In this document: in pieces, positions 34,888-46,959 of the stretch
Position numbering within the stretch: the first letter of the stretch is position 1
Layout: each line of letters begins with the position of its first letter
From: Isoetes taiwanensis
Lineage: Eukaryota; Streptophyta; Lycopodiopsida; Isoetales; Isoetaceae
Direction of reading: 5' to 3'
Assembly: GCA_021234155.1 (NCBI GenBank)
Contig: JAJEKV010000093.1
Location: forward strand, 188,001-252,000
Length of the DNA: 64,000 nt
Translations under genes and position numbers: made by a program
Notes under the pieces: model-generated
Databases searched by the model: none
What the model saw: the letters and a program-made list of their open reading frames with translations, nothing else
Told to the model about the DNA's origin: nothing

Positions 34888-35319
34888 GTGGTTGTGAAGA
34901 AGGCGGGGAAGGAAAAGAAGACATTGAATAAAGAAGAGACTAGCAAAAAGAAAGGAGGTGGCAAGGCCAAAGCAGCTGTTGAGACCAAAGCCAAGGTTAC
35001 TAGAAAGTATCCTTTGAGAGGGAGAGGTCAAAAGAATGATGGGAATGATGCAGGGCAACAGAACTTGCAAGGCAATGAAGAAGAGGTTGAGAAGGATGTC
35101 ATGGACAACATAAACTCAACCCTTGCAAGCGATATGCAAAAAGGTGCGAGGTTTGAAAGTTCAAAAGAAGTTCATGAAGAGCAGCCAATACTAGAACTGC
35201 ACCAAATGTACAAGCTGCAAAAGACTATCGTACAAGATAAAGGTGCAAAAATTGCAGCAATGATTGAATCCATGAGGGGGAATAACAACATCCCCTTGAG
35301 CAGAATAATTCATTCCTGA
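34888..35319 (+). CDS. Lysine-rich accessory ORF of the DNA transposon
   Basis: 143 codons. The first half is strongly basic (KKAGKEKKTLNKEETSKKKG, then KAKVTRKYPLRGRG), suggesting nucleic-acid or chromatin binding and nuclear import. The second half is acidic to helical (LELHQMYKLQKTIVQDKGAK). It is probably the C-terminal exon of a plus-strand gene that may include 33,415-33,879. Function unknown. Confidence 0.4.
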   Translation: MVVKKAGKEKKTLNKEETSKKKGGGKAKAAVETKAKVTRKYPLRGRGQKNDGNDAGQQNLQGNEEEVEKDVMDNINSTLASDMQKGARFESSKEVHEEQPILELHQMYKLQKTIVQDKGAKIAAMIESMRGNNNIPLSRIIHS

Positions 35320-36573
35320 TTGTTTAATTTGAATTCTTAAATTATTGTATTCATTATTTGAGTTGTCTTCTGTAATCTTCAAGGAGTGACCAAGTAGTCC
35401 AAAGTGATGAGGACTTAAATGTATCCCAATTAACTTCCAGGTCTTGTGCTTTTTTAATTTAATCTCAATATTTGTACTTGAATTTGGGTGTGTATTCACT
35501 TGATTAATGTTGTGAATGTTAGGTCCATGAAGTACAAAGTGTAAATGTAGCTTCAAGTTCCACCGCGCGCCAATTGTTATTAGGCAAAGAGATTTTGATT
35601 CTAGATCTTAATGGCGTTCTCGTGAAGACCTTTAGAAGAAGCAATCAATTGAGGGATGATCTTAAAAAGATAAACCCTCAATTATTAAAATCATCAACAA
35701 CTAACAAAGTAGTTGTATTAGGGTAGGAGTACATGCTTTCTTGGAGGAAGCATCTTCGGGTATGACTTAGCCATTTGGTCCTCTATGAGCAGATTTAATG
35801 TTCATGAGGTGCTTGATGTCCTATGTCCCGCTAAGAAAGACAAATTCATCTTCATTTGGGACCGAGTTTACGTGATGAGATGCCTTTCAAGTATCCTTTG
35901 GAGTCTTCTAATCCTATTTTTATGAAGCCACTCCATAAGGTATATGCGACTTTCCCTAAGTATGGCGTAAATGTAATTCTTGGGAGATGATGAGGTTTAC
36001 AAGACATTTCTGTCCCCCACCATTTACTTCCATTATGGTGCCTACTTTCACCTGTCGACCAATTGATACAATTCGGACGTTTATTTGCTTCCAATAATTA
36101 GGCCAGGTTACACATCTTTTGAAGATACTTTATTTTCTTGAAGGATAACACTAGAAAGCGAGAATGTTATACAAGTCTTTCCTTGGGTGTTCTTGAAGAA
36201 TTATTCAGCAGGGACATTGGGGCGAGATAAAGCTGGCTTTGGTCAAAGCATCTTGCAAAGGGCGATTGATGGTTAGTTGATGCACATCGAAATGTTTTCG
36301 ATCTGAGACCCGGTTGGTTCATCTGAATTTTTTAGATTCCCGATCCTAGTGTAAACTTTTTAAATTGCCTCAATTTTGTTACATAGAGGCATGTAAGTAT
36401 GTGAGTTGATTTGCCTCCATTTTGTATGAGATACTATGAGAGTCTGATTTGCCTCCATTTTGTAACTTCTAAAAGAATTTTGTACCATCTTGCAATGTAA
36501 TATATCTTCATTCTCTTTCATTGTGTTCTTTTTATGAATTTTCTTGAAATTGCAAAGTTAATTGTTGGATGTG
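35320..36573. other. Transposon interior, no supported gene
   Basis: Noncoding-looking sequence between the convergent plus-strand accessory ORFs and the minus-strand transposase. Confidence 0.4.
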
Positions 36574-37000
36574 ATGCTTTCCCAATTCAAGAAAAATAGT
36601 TGAGACTCCAAGACTAATTCTGACCCACAACCCAAAGCTGTTTTTGCAAATGATTTTAATCTTGGCGAGGAACTCAAAGGAGTTGAGAAGATGTGGATTG
36701 ATTTTTTTTTGAAGTATTGCATCGAGACCTTGTTCATATTGATGACACCGACCAGGTCAAAATTTGGTCAATGTCCCCGGCGAAGTCAACTTTTGCAGAC
36801 CTCCGGATCGAATGGGGGAATTAACCTCCCACTAGATTCAAATTTTGAAGACTCGCCTCCCGAGAAAAACACTCGTAACGATAAGTCTTTGTAAGTGCTT
36901 TAAGTCTTGTGGCGACACTTATCGAGAACATGCTAAAACAACTAAAAAAGGGGAAAATACCTTTTGATCCTGCGGTTTGCATCCATTATACTTCATCCAT
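36574..37000. repeat. Degenerate copy of transposase-gene segments
   Basis: 36,574-36,790 resembles 53,945-54,155 (shared TTTCCCAATTCAAGAAAAA, GCAAATGATTTTAATCTTGG, TTGGTCAATGTCCC). 36,840-37,000 resembles 37,650-37,870 (GTAAGTGCTTTAAGTCTT, then TTTGCATCCATT and ACTTCAT). Both are parts of this transposon, so a partial second copy is present inside it. Confidence 0.6.
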
Positions 37001-37091
37001 TACCTTCTATGAGGTAGTTGGAAGACTACTCATGATTTGTTGGCAAAGTGTCTTCATCCATGGTATACATGTTAGAGTCATCTTCATCGAA

Positions 37092-37997
37092 TCATGTTAA
37101 ACTTTGGTGAGGTCTTACAAGATGGCTATAAACACTTGCCTCGGGTTTGTCCTCCATCGACTCAAAATTTAGACTACACGGAATTTGTTTGTAATAAAGT
37201 CCGGAGACAATAACTTCTTCTACCCCAAACACATTCCCCATATTTTCTAGCAAAGTATTCTTTGCTTGATTGCACCTAAGCACATAAAAATCTACCCCTT
37301 CTTCATTACCTTCTTGGCATTTCTGACAAAATTATCCCCACTTCTATCATGGAACTCATTACATCATCTTCATCCTCTTCTTCTTCCTCAATATCAAACT
37401 CGGCCTCTTCTTCATTTTCAATGTTGTCACATGTATTCCTAGGCTCCTTTAACCTCAACTCCTTTGTTCTCCCAATCACCAACCCGACTCACATACACAC
37501 ATTTATCCCACTTGAATTGAATGCAATAGTTGCAAAAGCATGACAATGGTCTATAAGCTACCTTCAAAAGAGTTTTTCCTTGTCACATGGCTCGATGCGG
37601 TGAAGCTTTGTTGTTCCCTTCAAGGTATGGCATTCAATGTTTTCAGATCGTCAATGTTTGAAGACTCCACCTCGAATAACCTTGTAACATCAAGTCTTCG
37701 TAAGTGCTTTAAGTCTTTGGATGAGAATTGAAGAACGTATAAAAAAACAAAAAAAGGAATAATACCTTTTGATATCATTATCAGATGGATGATTTTGAAA
37801 GTACAATTGGAGAAAATTAACAACCTCATGTGCACACTGCAGTTTGCATCCATTGTACTTCATTTGCTCTTGAGTTAGTATCCTCTTTATAACTGCACCA
37901 GCACCATCATGCTCACCTTTGCCATGTGAGCTAGCAAAAAAATTCCATAGGAGATCCTTACCCTTTCTCCCATAAAATCTACCAAGAAAATGGAATG
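37092..37997 (-). pseudogene. Transposase gene, 3' half (exons)
   Basis: Directly beyond the LTR element the minus strand reads PFHFLGRFYGRKGKDLLW, NFFASSHGKGEHDGAGAVIK and KYNGCKLQCAHEVVNFLQLY to a possible donor at about 37,775. It thus continues the catalytic region begun at 53,172-53,234. The GKGxHDGAGA block is a hallmark of a family of plant and animal transposase-like proteins and probably carries the third acidic catalytic residue. Further exons give an acidic segment (ENEEEAEFDIEEEEEDEDD, about 37,350-37,410) and a C-terminal ENMGNVFGVEEVIVSGLYYK ... VYSHLVRPH (37,283 to about 37,095). It is interrupted by the LTR insertion, so inactive here. Confidence 0.7.
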
Positions 37998-38002
37998 GTC
38001 TT
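37998..38002. repeat. 5-bp target site duplication, left
   Basis: GTCTT immediately before the 5' LTR; the right copy is ATCTT at 53,172-53,176, one mismatch. Confidence 0.75.
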
Positions 38003-39593
38003 TGTGACGTTCCACGTATTTATACGGTCTACTATACGGGACACGTACAAATACAAGCACGTCACTCCCTAAAGGTACGCTACCATGGGGGTATGGGAAC
38101 TTAATTGCAACCTAAGGGGGTTACCTTACAAAGGATTAAATTAGCTATGCTAATTTAACACATTATTAATAATAACCTATAACCTAGGAAATTAGGATAA
38201 TTACCAATTGGGAAGGCGCCACCTGCCCCAATCGATTGGGCAGCATGGGGATTGCCAAGTTTGGATGCCAACTTGACCCCTATCCCTTGGATTGACTCAC
38301 GAAGATCGACCAAGGAAGGCGGGGGCGGCGCCATCAACCACCTGCAGAGAACCACCATACCGGTCGGCCCTGTGAAGCCACGGTGAATCTTCAGCCCGAG
38401 GGAGATGGAGGGGCCCATGGGAATGAGTCCGGCCGTAATTGGTAGGTGGCTATGTGAATTCTAGTTAACACTTGGTTGTGTCCGGCTTTCTCTGTTCTTT
38501 TTGTAATTCACCATAGAAACTAACCCTTGTTTGTACAAACAAGTTCTCTTTATATTCAATTCTGGTTCTTACACTACGAAAGGATGGATTGTTAGTTCTT
38601 TGTTTCATCGACTCAAACGGGGGATTACAGGGGGTAGAGCCTCTGAAGGTGTATAGTAGTATGCTCCTAGATGGCGCCTGTAAAGTCCCATTAGATGCGG
38701 CCTGTGGCACAAGAACCCACCGGGTCCTAGATGCTATGGTGCGGCTAGCACTGGACAAGGAACACAGTGGTGTCATGAGGGGTGGGGTCTTGCAGGCATA
38801 CAAGGCTCTGAGACTCCTACAAAGGGGCTAGGCGATAGCCAGGTCCGTGGGGGCGGGTATGGGTCCGACACTCCACGGGTGTAGTGGTGTGATCCGTATG
38901 GAGCACCATGCACTTTGAGTAGATTTAGGGTGAGTAAGTCGGGTGCGGATCACGGGGGGTCGCTGATGCGCACGTATTCTCTAGCTCACCCATGGGAACC
39001 ACTGTGATTACGGAAGGGGGCCTCCCCGGCCACGCCTCATCGGACCAAGGCGTCATGAACCCAGGGAGTAGGCTGGGAGGGTGATGCCACGAGTCGTCTC
39101 CAGGAAGAGCTATAGCGAAGCCATAGCATGAATTGACCCATCGCAAAGTGTGCAATGGGGGGCGGATGGAGTGGACAACCCTAGCCAATGTTCTCGCCCG
39201 ATAGCGCCATGCCAAGACTTCTGGCTGCTGATCTCTTGAGGCCCCGTCCGGTGGGTCGATGGGTCCGGGAGTCCGAGGGGTAGAACACGGGGTTTGGGTG
39301 TTTTCTTAGGGATTAGATGCATATTCTATGCCGTTGGTATTTTGGATGGGTGTGCCACCCTTCGTGGTGGTTATTTATGTATATTAGATGGCGTGTGCTA
39401 ACCCTTGTATTCATGCTTCCCTGACGTAGGAGTCCCATTGGCGTGGGCGAATGATTTCCCGTGTCCTTCTTGGGCCTCATTTCATCGATGGTGAAGCAGG
39501 ACGGAGGGCCACGCTCATGGTGATGATGTCGCCATGGGAGGGAAAGTCCGTATGTATCGTCAGGGTCGCGTATATATTACAGGGGGCGTCACA
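38003..39593 (+). repeat. 5' LTR
   Basis: Starts TGTGACGTTCC and ends GGGGGCGTCACA, with TG...CA ends and a short inverted terminus (TGTGACG/CGTCACA). AT-rich stretches are essentially identical to the 3' LTR, while CG-rich spots differ by small indels. Confidence 0.93.
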
Positions 39594-39594
39594 G

Positions 39595-39612
39595 TGGTAT
39601 CGAGCCGTGATT
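39595..39612 (+). other. Primer binding site, initiator-Met tRNA type
   Basis: TGGTATCGAGCCGTGATT, one base after the LTR, resembles the standard TGGTATCAGAGC site with one A missing. Confidence 0.75.
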
Positions 39613-41199
39613 TCGGTTGTTGAAATCATAGCAGCGCCAAACACTAACTTCGTATACGGTAGTTAGGAGGAGGCTAAGTCAATGTGTCGTTAGTTCTCTT
39701 TGTTGTTTGGTTTGGTGTTAGGTTAAGTTAAGAGATTGTAGCTTTGAAGTGGAGGGGCCAAGATTGGAGGCCTAGCGGTGCAGTGGGTAACTCAAATGAC
39801 AAAGATGATGGCTCCATTGGATTGGGCTTTTCGAATTACCCTAAAAAGCAGTCAACTCGAGGCGAAAAATAGTCAGGGCAGGCCCAAAAGCGATTGTGGC
39901 CGCTTGCTTTTTTAAACTGCGCGATCAAGTTAAGCGCCCGAAATCTTGTCGGCGCCTTGGGCCGTCCGAACTCGAGTCAGCGGGCCGCGCCAGTCAACTT
40001 CGCCGCTTGCATTTCGGCGACACCGGTCGCGGCGAGAAACCGATATAATGCCATCGTTTTCCAAGCCGTATATGTGGCGTATTTCCCGTAGGTATATTTT
40101 TTTTAATAATAAAATTTTTAAGTTAATAAGAAAAATTTTGAAATTTTAAAAGTTAATTGGCGTTTAGCAAACCATTTTACGTCATTTGCTTTTGCTTCCG
40201 CGCCTCCAACCGCTGAGCAGCCCTCGCCGCCGGCAGGGACCAGGACCTTTGCGCCCTTGTGCTTTGTGCCTCCTAAGCCCCTACGCCATCCTCTTCGCGC
40301 CCGAAACGCCTCACTATTCCCTATGGCTATTACCAAGGCGCTCGGACCCGTCCACCATGAGCATCGTGGAGATCTACGCCATGATTGCTAAGCACATGGC
40401 TACCTCTTGACCCGGCCCTCATCGACATCTTGTTGGATGAGCTGGTCAATAGGTTTGAGAACAATGATAGGATTCCATATCCCGTCTATCACTTCTCGAG
40501 AGCCATTCCTCATCCCGGTGAACCCTCGCCCCTCCCCTATACCCTTGTTGAGCAAGCGATATGGTGATGATGCTCATCAAATTTTATCCTCCAGAACAAG
40601 AAGGCCATACAGAGAGGAGGAAGATGTCGGGGGGCCGGCCAGGCGGGGATTAGGGTTTTGCCGGGGAAGGCGACCACTCAACGGAAATTGGAGCGGCCCG
40701 ACCTGGCAAGAGGGTAGGGAGACCCCGGTACCTGAGGGCGGTTTTGCGCGCCATCGATGGAGAGCCATTGAGGTTCCCCATACCAATGGCATGAGGGTTC
40801 CATGACTTTGCAGGGGAGAGATCCCCGACATTAGCATAGACTATCTCACCACTATTCGAGATAGATATGCGCCACAAAGGTACCACTGTGTGTTGAACTT
40901 AATCGCCGCGCCGCAGCCCCCAAATTTTTGTCCGCATCCAAGAAGACCCAAGCGAGAGCTCGAAGAGCTGAGAGGTTGGAGCAAGAGGAGCTGGACCGAC
41001 AAGATCACCGACCATGGGAGGAGGTGCATCGGGGAGTGGCTCTAACCCAAACCCACGATCCCAACCGCTAAGCCCAAAGGAAGGAGTTGCCCATAAGGCC
41101 TAAGGCAAATACAAGGATAAGTTAAAGACCGCCGTGGCTTTTTTGAAGAAGACCAGTCCAACGAGGCAAGCAGAGAGTGGATAACTCCCCACGGGTCAA
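39613..41199 (+). other. Leader / extra region upstream of the H3 segment
   Basis: GC-rich, with many short broken ORFs on both strands. Segments such as MSIVEIYAMIAKHMATS (40,357-40,410) look protein-like, but no domain is recognised. Confidence 0.4.
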
Positions 41200-41535
41200 G
41201 CAAGACTTGCCAACATCGCTTCGGGCCTCAATACCGCAATGAAGCCCTCATCCGGTTCGAATTCCGCATCGGCGGCATTGGGGAGATCCGCGAAATTTCG
41301 TAAGTCCACGACCTTCGGACGTAAAGTCGCTTTTCCAGAGGCTGCCGGTACGGAGATCGCGACAAAGAATTTAAGACCGATCTCCGCCGCACTTTGTAAT
41401 TTTGGCGCCCAAGAGCTGGCCTACTTGGTAGCACTTTTTGGTGACGCCAACCTTTGCGCTATCCACGCAAAGAGGGTCACCATAATGCCTAAGGATTTAG
41501 CCCTCGCCGGTAGGGATACTGGGAGCAACCTTTAG
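41200..41535 (+). pseudogene. Histone H3-like coding sequence inside the retrotransposon
   Basis: The frame ending at the TAG at 41,533 contains [12 protein letters not shown] then [18 protein letters not shown] (41,455-41,508), the diagnostic alpha2-alpha3 region of histone H3. Upstream, DNA matches H3 in the right order but in shifting frames: KFRKSTT (H3 alphaN, REIRKxQKST), [10 protein letters not shown] and, in another frame, EFKTDLR (alpha1-loop1). The N-terminal tail is poorly conserved. The indels relative to H3 fall at CG-rich sites, so some may be consensus errors. It lies in sense orientation between the 5' LTR and gag, with an AATAAA at about 41,578, which suggests a captured H3 gene with its own 3' end. 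It could be canonical H3 or a variant; a functional histone cannot be read from it as given. Confidence 0.85.
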
Positions 41536-43830
41536 CCTACTAAGGGGATCGCATTTGTACATATTTTTTGTGATAATTAATAAAGAAGCTTTTATTTTGA
41601 ATTAAAAGTTTAATGTTTTTTTTTTCCATGTTAAATTTAAAATAAAATGCCGACGCGGCTTTATTAAGAGGGTTTAAAAGGGGACTGTAGGGTTATTTTA
41701 AGCGCTTCTTTTCCTCTCTCCTCCCTTCTGGCCATGGCTGCATGCAGGCCTTCTTTGCTGGTACCTTGATGGAGAGAAATGGGATCCACGAGGTTCCCCT
41801 TCGACCTGCTTTGCAGCCTTTGCTATGCCAACGCATAGACCTCCTTGCCAACATGCAGATCATGGGACTATGCGGATTCCTTGACTTTACATGGAGGAAA
41901 TGCTTCCCTCATGTGTATTCCCTCTAGGATCCTCCCCCCACTTGTATTTGGCCGGAGATAGTTCGGCGGATGCTGCTGGGCGGGACACACATGCCTATGA
42001 CGCCTTGAAGGGGAAACTCCGATGGGGTAAACACCTACCGGTGGTCCAAAGATCGGGGCAGCGAAGATCCGGAAGCTACTTTCGCTCTAGCCATCCTCAT
42101 GGACCAATACGTTGAGGATGAAACCTTCTTGCCCGCAGAGAAGGGCAAAGCTGCGAGAATCCTCGAGGAGGGGGGGATGACTTAGCATATAGGAATGGGC
42201 TTACTTTGCCCGTTGGAAAGAGCTAGCGGCAGGAGCTACCACCGCCACCGCGGGACCAATCTATAGGCTTGTCGAGGGTTAGGCGGCCTTCCCGATTATT
42301 TATCACCGTGGGCGTGAATACCTTCTCTTGGATGATATTATCCGGACGTATCATGTGGTGGCCGGATTTAGACGCAAAAGCGCAAAGACCATGTACTTTA
42401 TGAGCTTGCGGAGTATTGTATGGATGATTTCATCGACTTCACTTCTACCGAAGCTTCCCAGGAGGTGCACCGTCAGCTGGGCTTAGATTCGGGGAGACCC
42501 TAGGCGGCCGGAGACTCTATTACGTCTTCGCGACTGCGGATCACGGGAACCGGCCGCCCACCGCACCAGATGCCTTCACGGCTATGGGACCTCACGTCCC
42601 AAACATTAATATGGTTGAGGTTCCCTCAAACTCGGATGATGAGGGTGAAGATTTATATCATAACCTAGCAAGATAAGAAGGAGAACAACAGAGCTCAAGG
42701 AGGAAGAAGTCCCCATGGACTTGGATAAGGAAGTGGCAGACTGAAACTCCGCAAGGGAAGGTCTTTGGGTAACCACCTCACCGTTTCTTTTGTCGGCCTT
42801 CAAATGCGAGCGCGGGTTCTCTTCATAGCTTGGGATTTTGGGGCAGAGGTCGAAGCTTCATGGTGGGCCCTCAGGTGCACTTTCTACACTCGTGCCATTA
42901 AAAGAAGCTTCCCTATCGCACGCCGTCGCATGTACTACTCGTCTGACGGGATCTTGCCCTTACGGCCTTGGGCAGGATATTGCGCCTTGGATGGGCATGA
43001 AGCTCCTCCGGCAGCCCCATTGGCGTTGCCTATCCACCGAGAGGTTGCATCATTGCGGCGCCACCGTGGACCCAGGGGTAGCTCTGGCTGCGACACTTAT
43101 GCCTCCACCACCTCCTAGGGCTAAGGATAAAGAGGCGGGGCCTAGTTCTGAACTCACGGGTGTTATATAAATTTTTTGTTATATATATATATATATACAC
43201 ATGTAGTTATGAGATTTTGGATTGGCAATTGTTTAAACCATATTGAAAAATGTGTACCTTATCTACTTATTAAATACAAAGTTTTCTTGATGAGTATAAC
43301 TAAATTGTTTTTTTTATGACATCCTCTTCCAAAGCATTAAAGTTTAGGGTATAGTGGAATTACAAAATGTTCTCTATTCATTCCAACTATGTTCATTGAG
43401 AGGAAACCATTTGGGAGTATGAGGAAAGAATCACAACACATGGTTAGGAGGGGCGATCAGGACGCATGGACGGGACTATGGCGGAGATATGGTGAATATC
43501 CGAGTGGGAGGAAGGCTATGGCCGAACCACCGCCACGGGGGAACTCTATGACCGACAAAGGGGAGATAGTTAACATCCTTAGGGATCGAGCTTCGAGGAT
43601 CCGAAGATGACCCCGTGTAGGTACACGGGACTATTGGAATATGACGGAACACGAAGTTTTGAGGGGCCAGCGACCATCTTTGGCAACTCTTTTATGCGAT
43701 CGCGAAGGCTCTTTAACCGCCGATTATCGACCCAACATGGGAGTACCAAGCAATCATTGTCCAAGCTTGAGCGCGCTATAAACTTCGTCAGAAACATGCG
43801 GGAGAGTACCTTCGCGATCACAGTACCCGC
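41536..43830 (+). other. Second extra region between H3 and gag
   Basis: GC-rich blocks (41,730-43,140 and 43,390-43,840) are separated by AT-rich spacers with a TA microsatellite (43,178-43,198). Fragments such as CGFLDFTWRKCFPHVYSL, MDQYVEDETFLPAEKGKAAR and EYCMDDFIDFTSTEASQEVH look like a broken protein gene on the plus strand. I do not recognise it. It is not part of a normal gypsy gag-pol. Confidence 0.4.
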
Positions 43831-44456
43831 CAACCCCTAGGCTTGGTCTCTTCCGTTGTGTTTTCGTTGTTCTTTGGTTCTGTTGTGTGCCAGTAGAACT
43901 TTAAAAGTTCCCATTGTATCATACCTACTTTTGTCTCAATCCATGTATCAATCAACCCGTTGTTATAATCAACTTGAATGAAATACAAATATTGTCTTCT
44001 GTTTGTATATACTTTTGTTCAATTAACTTAAAAGGGATTGCACCTTAATGTAAATACGCTTATATATTCATGAATGACTCCTATAGGCGATTGTGCGTAG
44101 CGCCGCTTGGCAAACACCCTCCAACGCCCGGTGGGCTCACCCCTGAGCGAGGAATTGATGTTAATGAAAAGGCAACTTCGGCTGAGTTACGGGCTTATGT
44201 GTTGCATACCAATCCGCGCCACATACTCGGGAGGACGGACCGGAATTACCTCCGCGACCATTGAGTCCACCTGCACAACAGCCATCTCCTCCCAGAGCTA
44301 GCCCTGTACCTGTACAGAGGAGGACTCATGCTAAGCGTCATCGAAGTTCCTCTAAGGATAGCGCCGCTTCCTCACATTCAACCGCCGGGTTCTTGGGTTC
44401 CTCGCTATCGCGGTGACCATTCAAAGGCGTAAGGATAAGGAATACCTAAAAAGCTG

Positions 44457-44945
44457 ATACTGACTATCACTAGTATATGGAAGAATCGGAAGTTGGCTCG
44501 GTTTGATGGGAAATCGAGAGGAGGCTTGAATGCGGAATCTTGGTTGGACGAAATGAAGGAGTTGGGAAGTCCCTATGGAATGACCCGGAGAAGGATACAG
44601 GAAGGTCGCCACCACGAACCAACGAGAGCTGCTGCGATTTGGTGGAAGGGTTACGCCAGAGCTAAACACCTGGATAGGGCGGATGCAAGTTGGGGAAGTT
44701 TGCTAAGGCTTTTAAATCGCGCATTACGTGCCTCAGCGCCCACAAATGTACAGATTCGGACCTTCTACGGGTTGGAGCGAGAAAGGGCATGTCAAGTGCA
44801 GGCCTATTAATCGGCCAATTCATGCGTTTGAGGTTGTATGTGCGGGGAATGAATGAGAAAAAAGCATTAGAGGGCTACATTGAAGGGTTGGCCCCATCTA
44901 TTAAAGCGAATGGTCAAGGCTATCGACCCAAAGTCGATGCTTAGG
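44457..44945 (+). pseudogene. Gag (capsid, retrotransposon gag domain), frameshifted
   Basis: ARFDGKSRGGLNAESWLDEM, AAIWWKGYAR (44,493-44,810), then in the next frame GLLIGQFMRLRLYVRGMNEK and ALEGYIEGLAPSIKA (44,690-44,944) together form the retrotransposon gag domain that builds the virus-like particle. A damaged zinc-knuckle-like stretch (ACFPVHEAQTLHAKNCPS) follows at about 45,210-45,260, having lost at least one Cys. Confidence 0.8.
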
Positions 44946-45439
44946 GAAAGCTAAGGCATTAAGCCTAGAGGAAGACCTGCGCCAAGGAGCCGGTATCCGC
45001 TGACACGATTTCCTTACTGAAGCCGATACGGAAGTCCACACCTTACAAACCCCGGATTCGCCAAGTCGGGGCCCTCTCGGCCACAATTCTTATGGGCCTT
45101 GGGGAGAAGAAAGTTGCTTTGACCGCCGCGGGATAAGCGAACAATGCCGGGTAAGGAAATTGGGAGCCTCTTACGGTCCATTCCTAAAGAGGCGAACAGC
45201 TCCGTAGGGATAAGGCATGCTTCCCGGTGCATGAGGCACAGACACTTCATGCGAAGAATTGTCCGTCGTAAAATCCGCATGACCGGCTCGTAAGCGGCCA
45301 TGGCCGACCTGGATTAGGAAGATTTGGAGTCCAATCTTCTTTGCGGAACGAGGAGGCTCCGGTACATTCATGGTGCGTCTCATATTCTTGCAGCTATAGA
45401 AACGAGCCTTGGAAAAGTCAATATACATTATTTCTACAA

Positions 45440-45720
45440 TAGGCCAAGTAGGCGGTAAGCCCTTCATAATTTTGATGGACACGGGTACGCATAATTTTGC
45501 TTCTCTAGAATGGCCGAATGCTGAAATTTGGAAACATTGAGATCCAGACCTAAGCCGGTCACATTAGCTGGTGAAGATCAGGACACTCATGGCGCCCGTA
45601 TTAACCTTAAAATCGGTTTGCCAGGTGCACGGTTGCCTTGGGTGCGAGTTAATGGACATTGGCAAAATATGATCTTATTGTGGGAATGGAGTTTTAAGCG
45701 TCTGCTAGGACCCACATAGG
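45440..45720 (+). pseudogene. Aspartic protease segment (first copy)
   Basis: PFIILMDTGTHNFAS carries the catalytic DTG at 45,478-45,486. The remaining protease fold (THGARINLKIGLPG, then MILLWEWSF where family members have an LIVGMEWL-like motif) continues to about 45,720 with indels. Confidence 0.8.
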
Positions 45721-46129
45721 CTGGAGAAAGCGGGGAGGTCACCTTCACGCAGCTAATGGAGCACGTGTGACAATAAAAGGTGATTCATTACACTCCGCTA
45801 TCGGCAATGTCAATAAAGCAGCTAGGAAAAGCTATACGGCGGGAATGAACTTCTTTGCCTCATTAAACTTGCTTCCATTGAGTGGGACTCAAGCAACGAC
45901 AAATGTCGGCGCTTTACCATCCGGACATTGCTACCCTTCTTGAGAATTTAGCGATCTTTTTCGGATGAGATCCACAAGCTTCCTCCCCTTTTAGAGGGGT
46001 GGAATGTGAGATAACTCTTGAACAGGGTACTAAGCCTACCGGCAAAGCCGTCTGCACCGAATGAGTCCTCGGGAGTTAGCGGTGAGCTTAAAAGCGACTA
46101 TAAGAGTTCTTGAATTTGGGGTTTATTAA

Positions 46130-46930
46130 GCCCTAGTGTTTCACCATTTGGCTCCTATTCTTTTTGTCAAGAAGAAAGATGGCTCCTTAAGGATGTGTAT
46201 TGATTATAGGCAACTCAATAAGCATACCATCAAGAATCGCTATGCTTTGCCTAGCCCGAGATGATCTTATGGACCCGGTTACAAGGAGCAAAATATTTCT
46301 CAAAGATTGATTTGCTTTCGGGTACCATCAGATAAGGATTAAGGAAGAGGACATCCATAAGTGCGCTTTTCGTACCGATATGGGCATTATGAATTCCTTT
46401 GTCATGCCTTTTGGATTGATAACGCCCCAAAGCGTTTATCACGGTGATGAATGACATCTTCCGCCAATACTTGGATGACTTTGTTGTCATTTTCTTTGAT
46501 GACATTCTCATCTATAGTAAAACCTTGAGCAACATGAACAACATCTTGATTAGCTTTGCAAAAGCTAAAGCGCCATCGACTCTTCGCCAAGTTCTCTAAA
46601 TGCAAGTTAAGCCACTCAGGGGTAGACTATTTGGGGCATATTATCTCTGTGAGGAATTGCTTTCTGACCGACTAAGATAGAAGCGTTAAAAGATTGGCCC
46701 ATTCCATTTTAATGTTTGAGGTCCGGAGTTTCTTGGGACTCGCAGGATATTATCGGAAATTTGTTAGGATTTTGCAACAATTGCAGCACCTCTTACTAAT
46801 CTCACAAGACATGAGAAAGTAAAGGTTGGATGGAACATTGGAAAATAAAAGTCCAAGTCGGCTTCGAAACTCAAGGATGCTTTAACATACGCACCGTCCT
46901 TACCTTGCCCGATCCGAGGAAAAGGATAAA
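46130..46930 (+). pseudogene. Reverse transcriptase, copy A
   Basis: Recognisable RT blocks are [33 protein letters not shown] (about 46,199-46,252) and [14 protein letters not shown] with catalytic FFDD at 46,492-46,503. Several 1-2-base indels break the frame between blocks. Confidence 0.85.
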
Positions 46931-46959
46931 TCGGTAGCCACCGTCACGAGTAAGATAGC

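Noticed and set aside
40118-40886. Several minus-strand ORFs of 70-90 codons inside the LTR element
   Set aside because: They lie in GC-rich sequence antisense to the element, overlap in several frames and carry no motif.
41742-41927. Plant mobile domain protein
   Set aside because: CGFLDFTWRKCFPHVYSL vaguely recalls that domain, but the key motifs are missing, so it is left unassigned.
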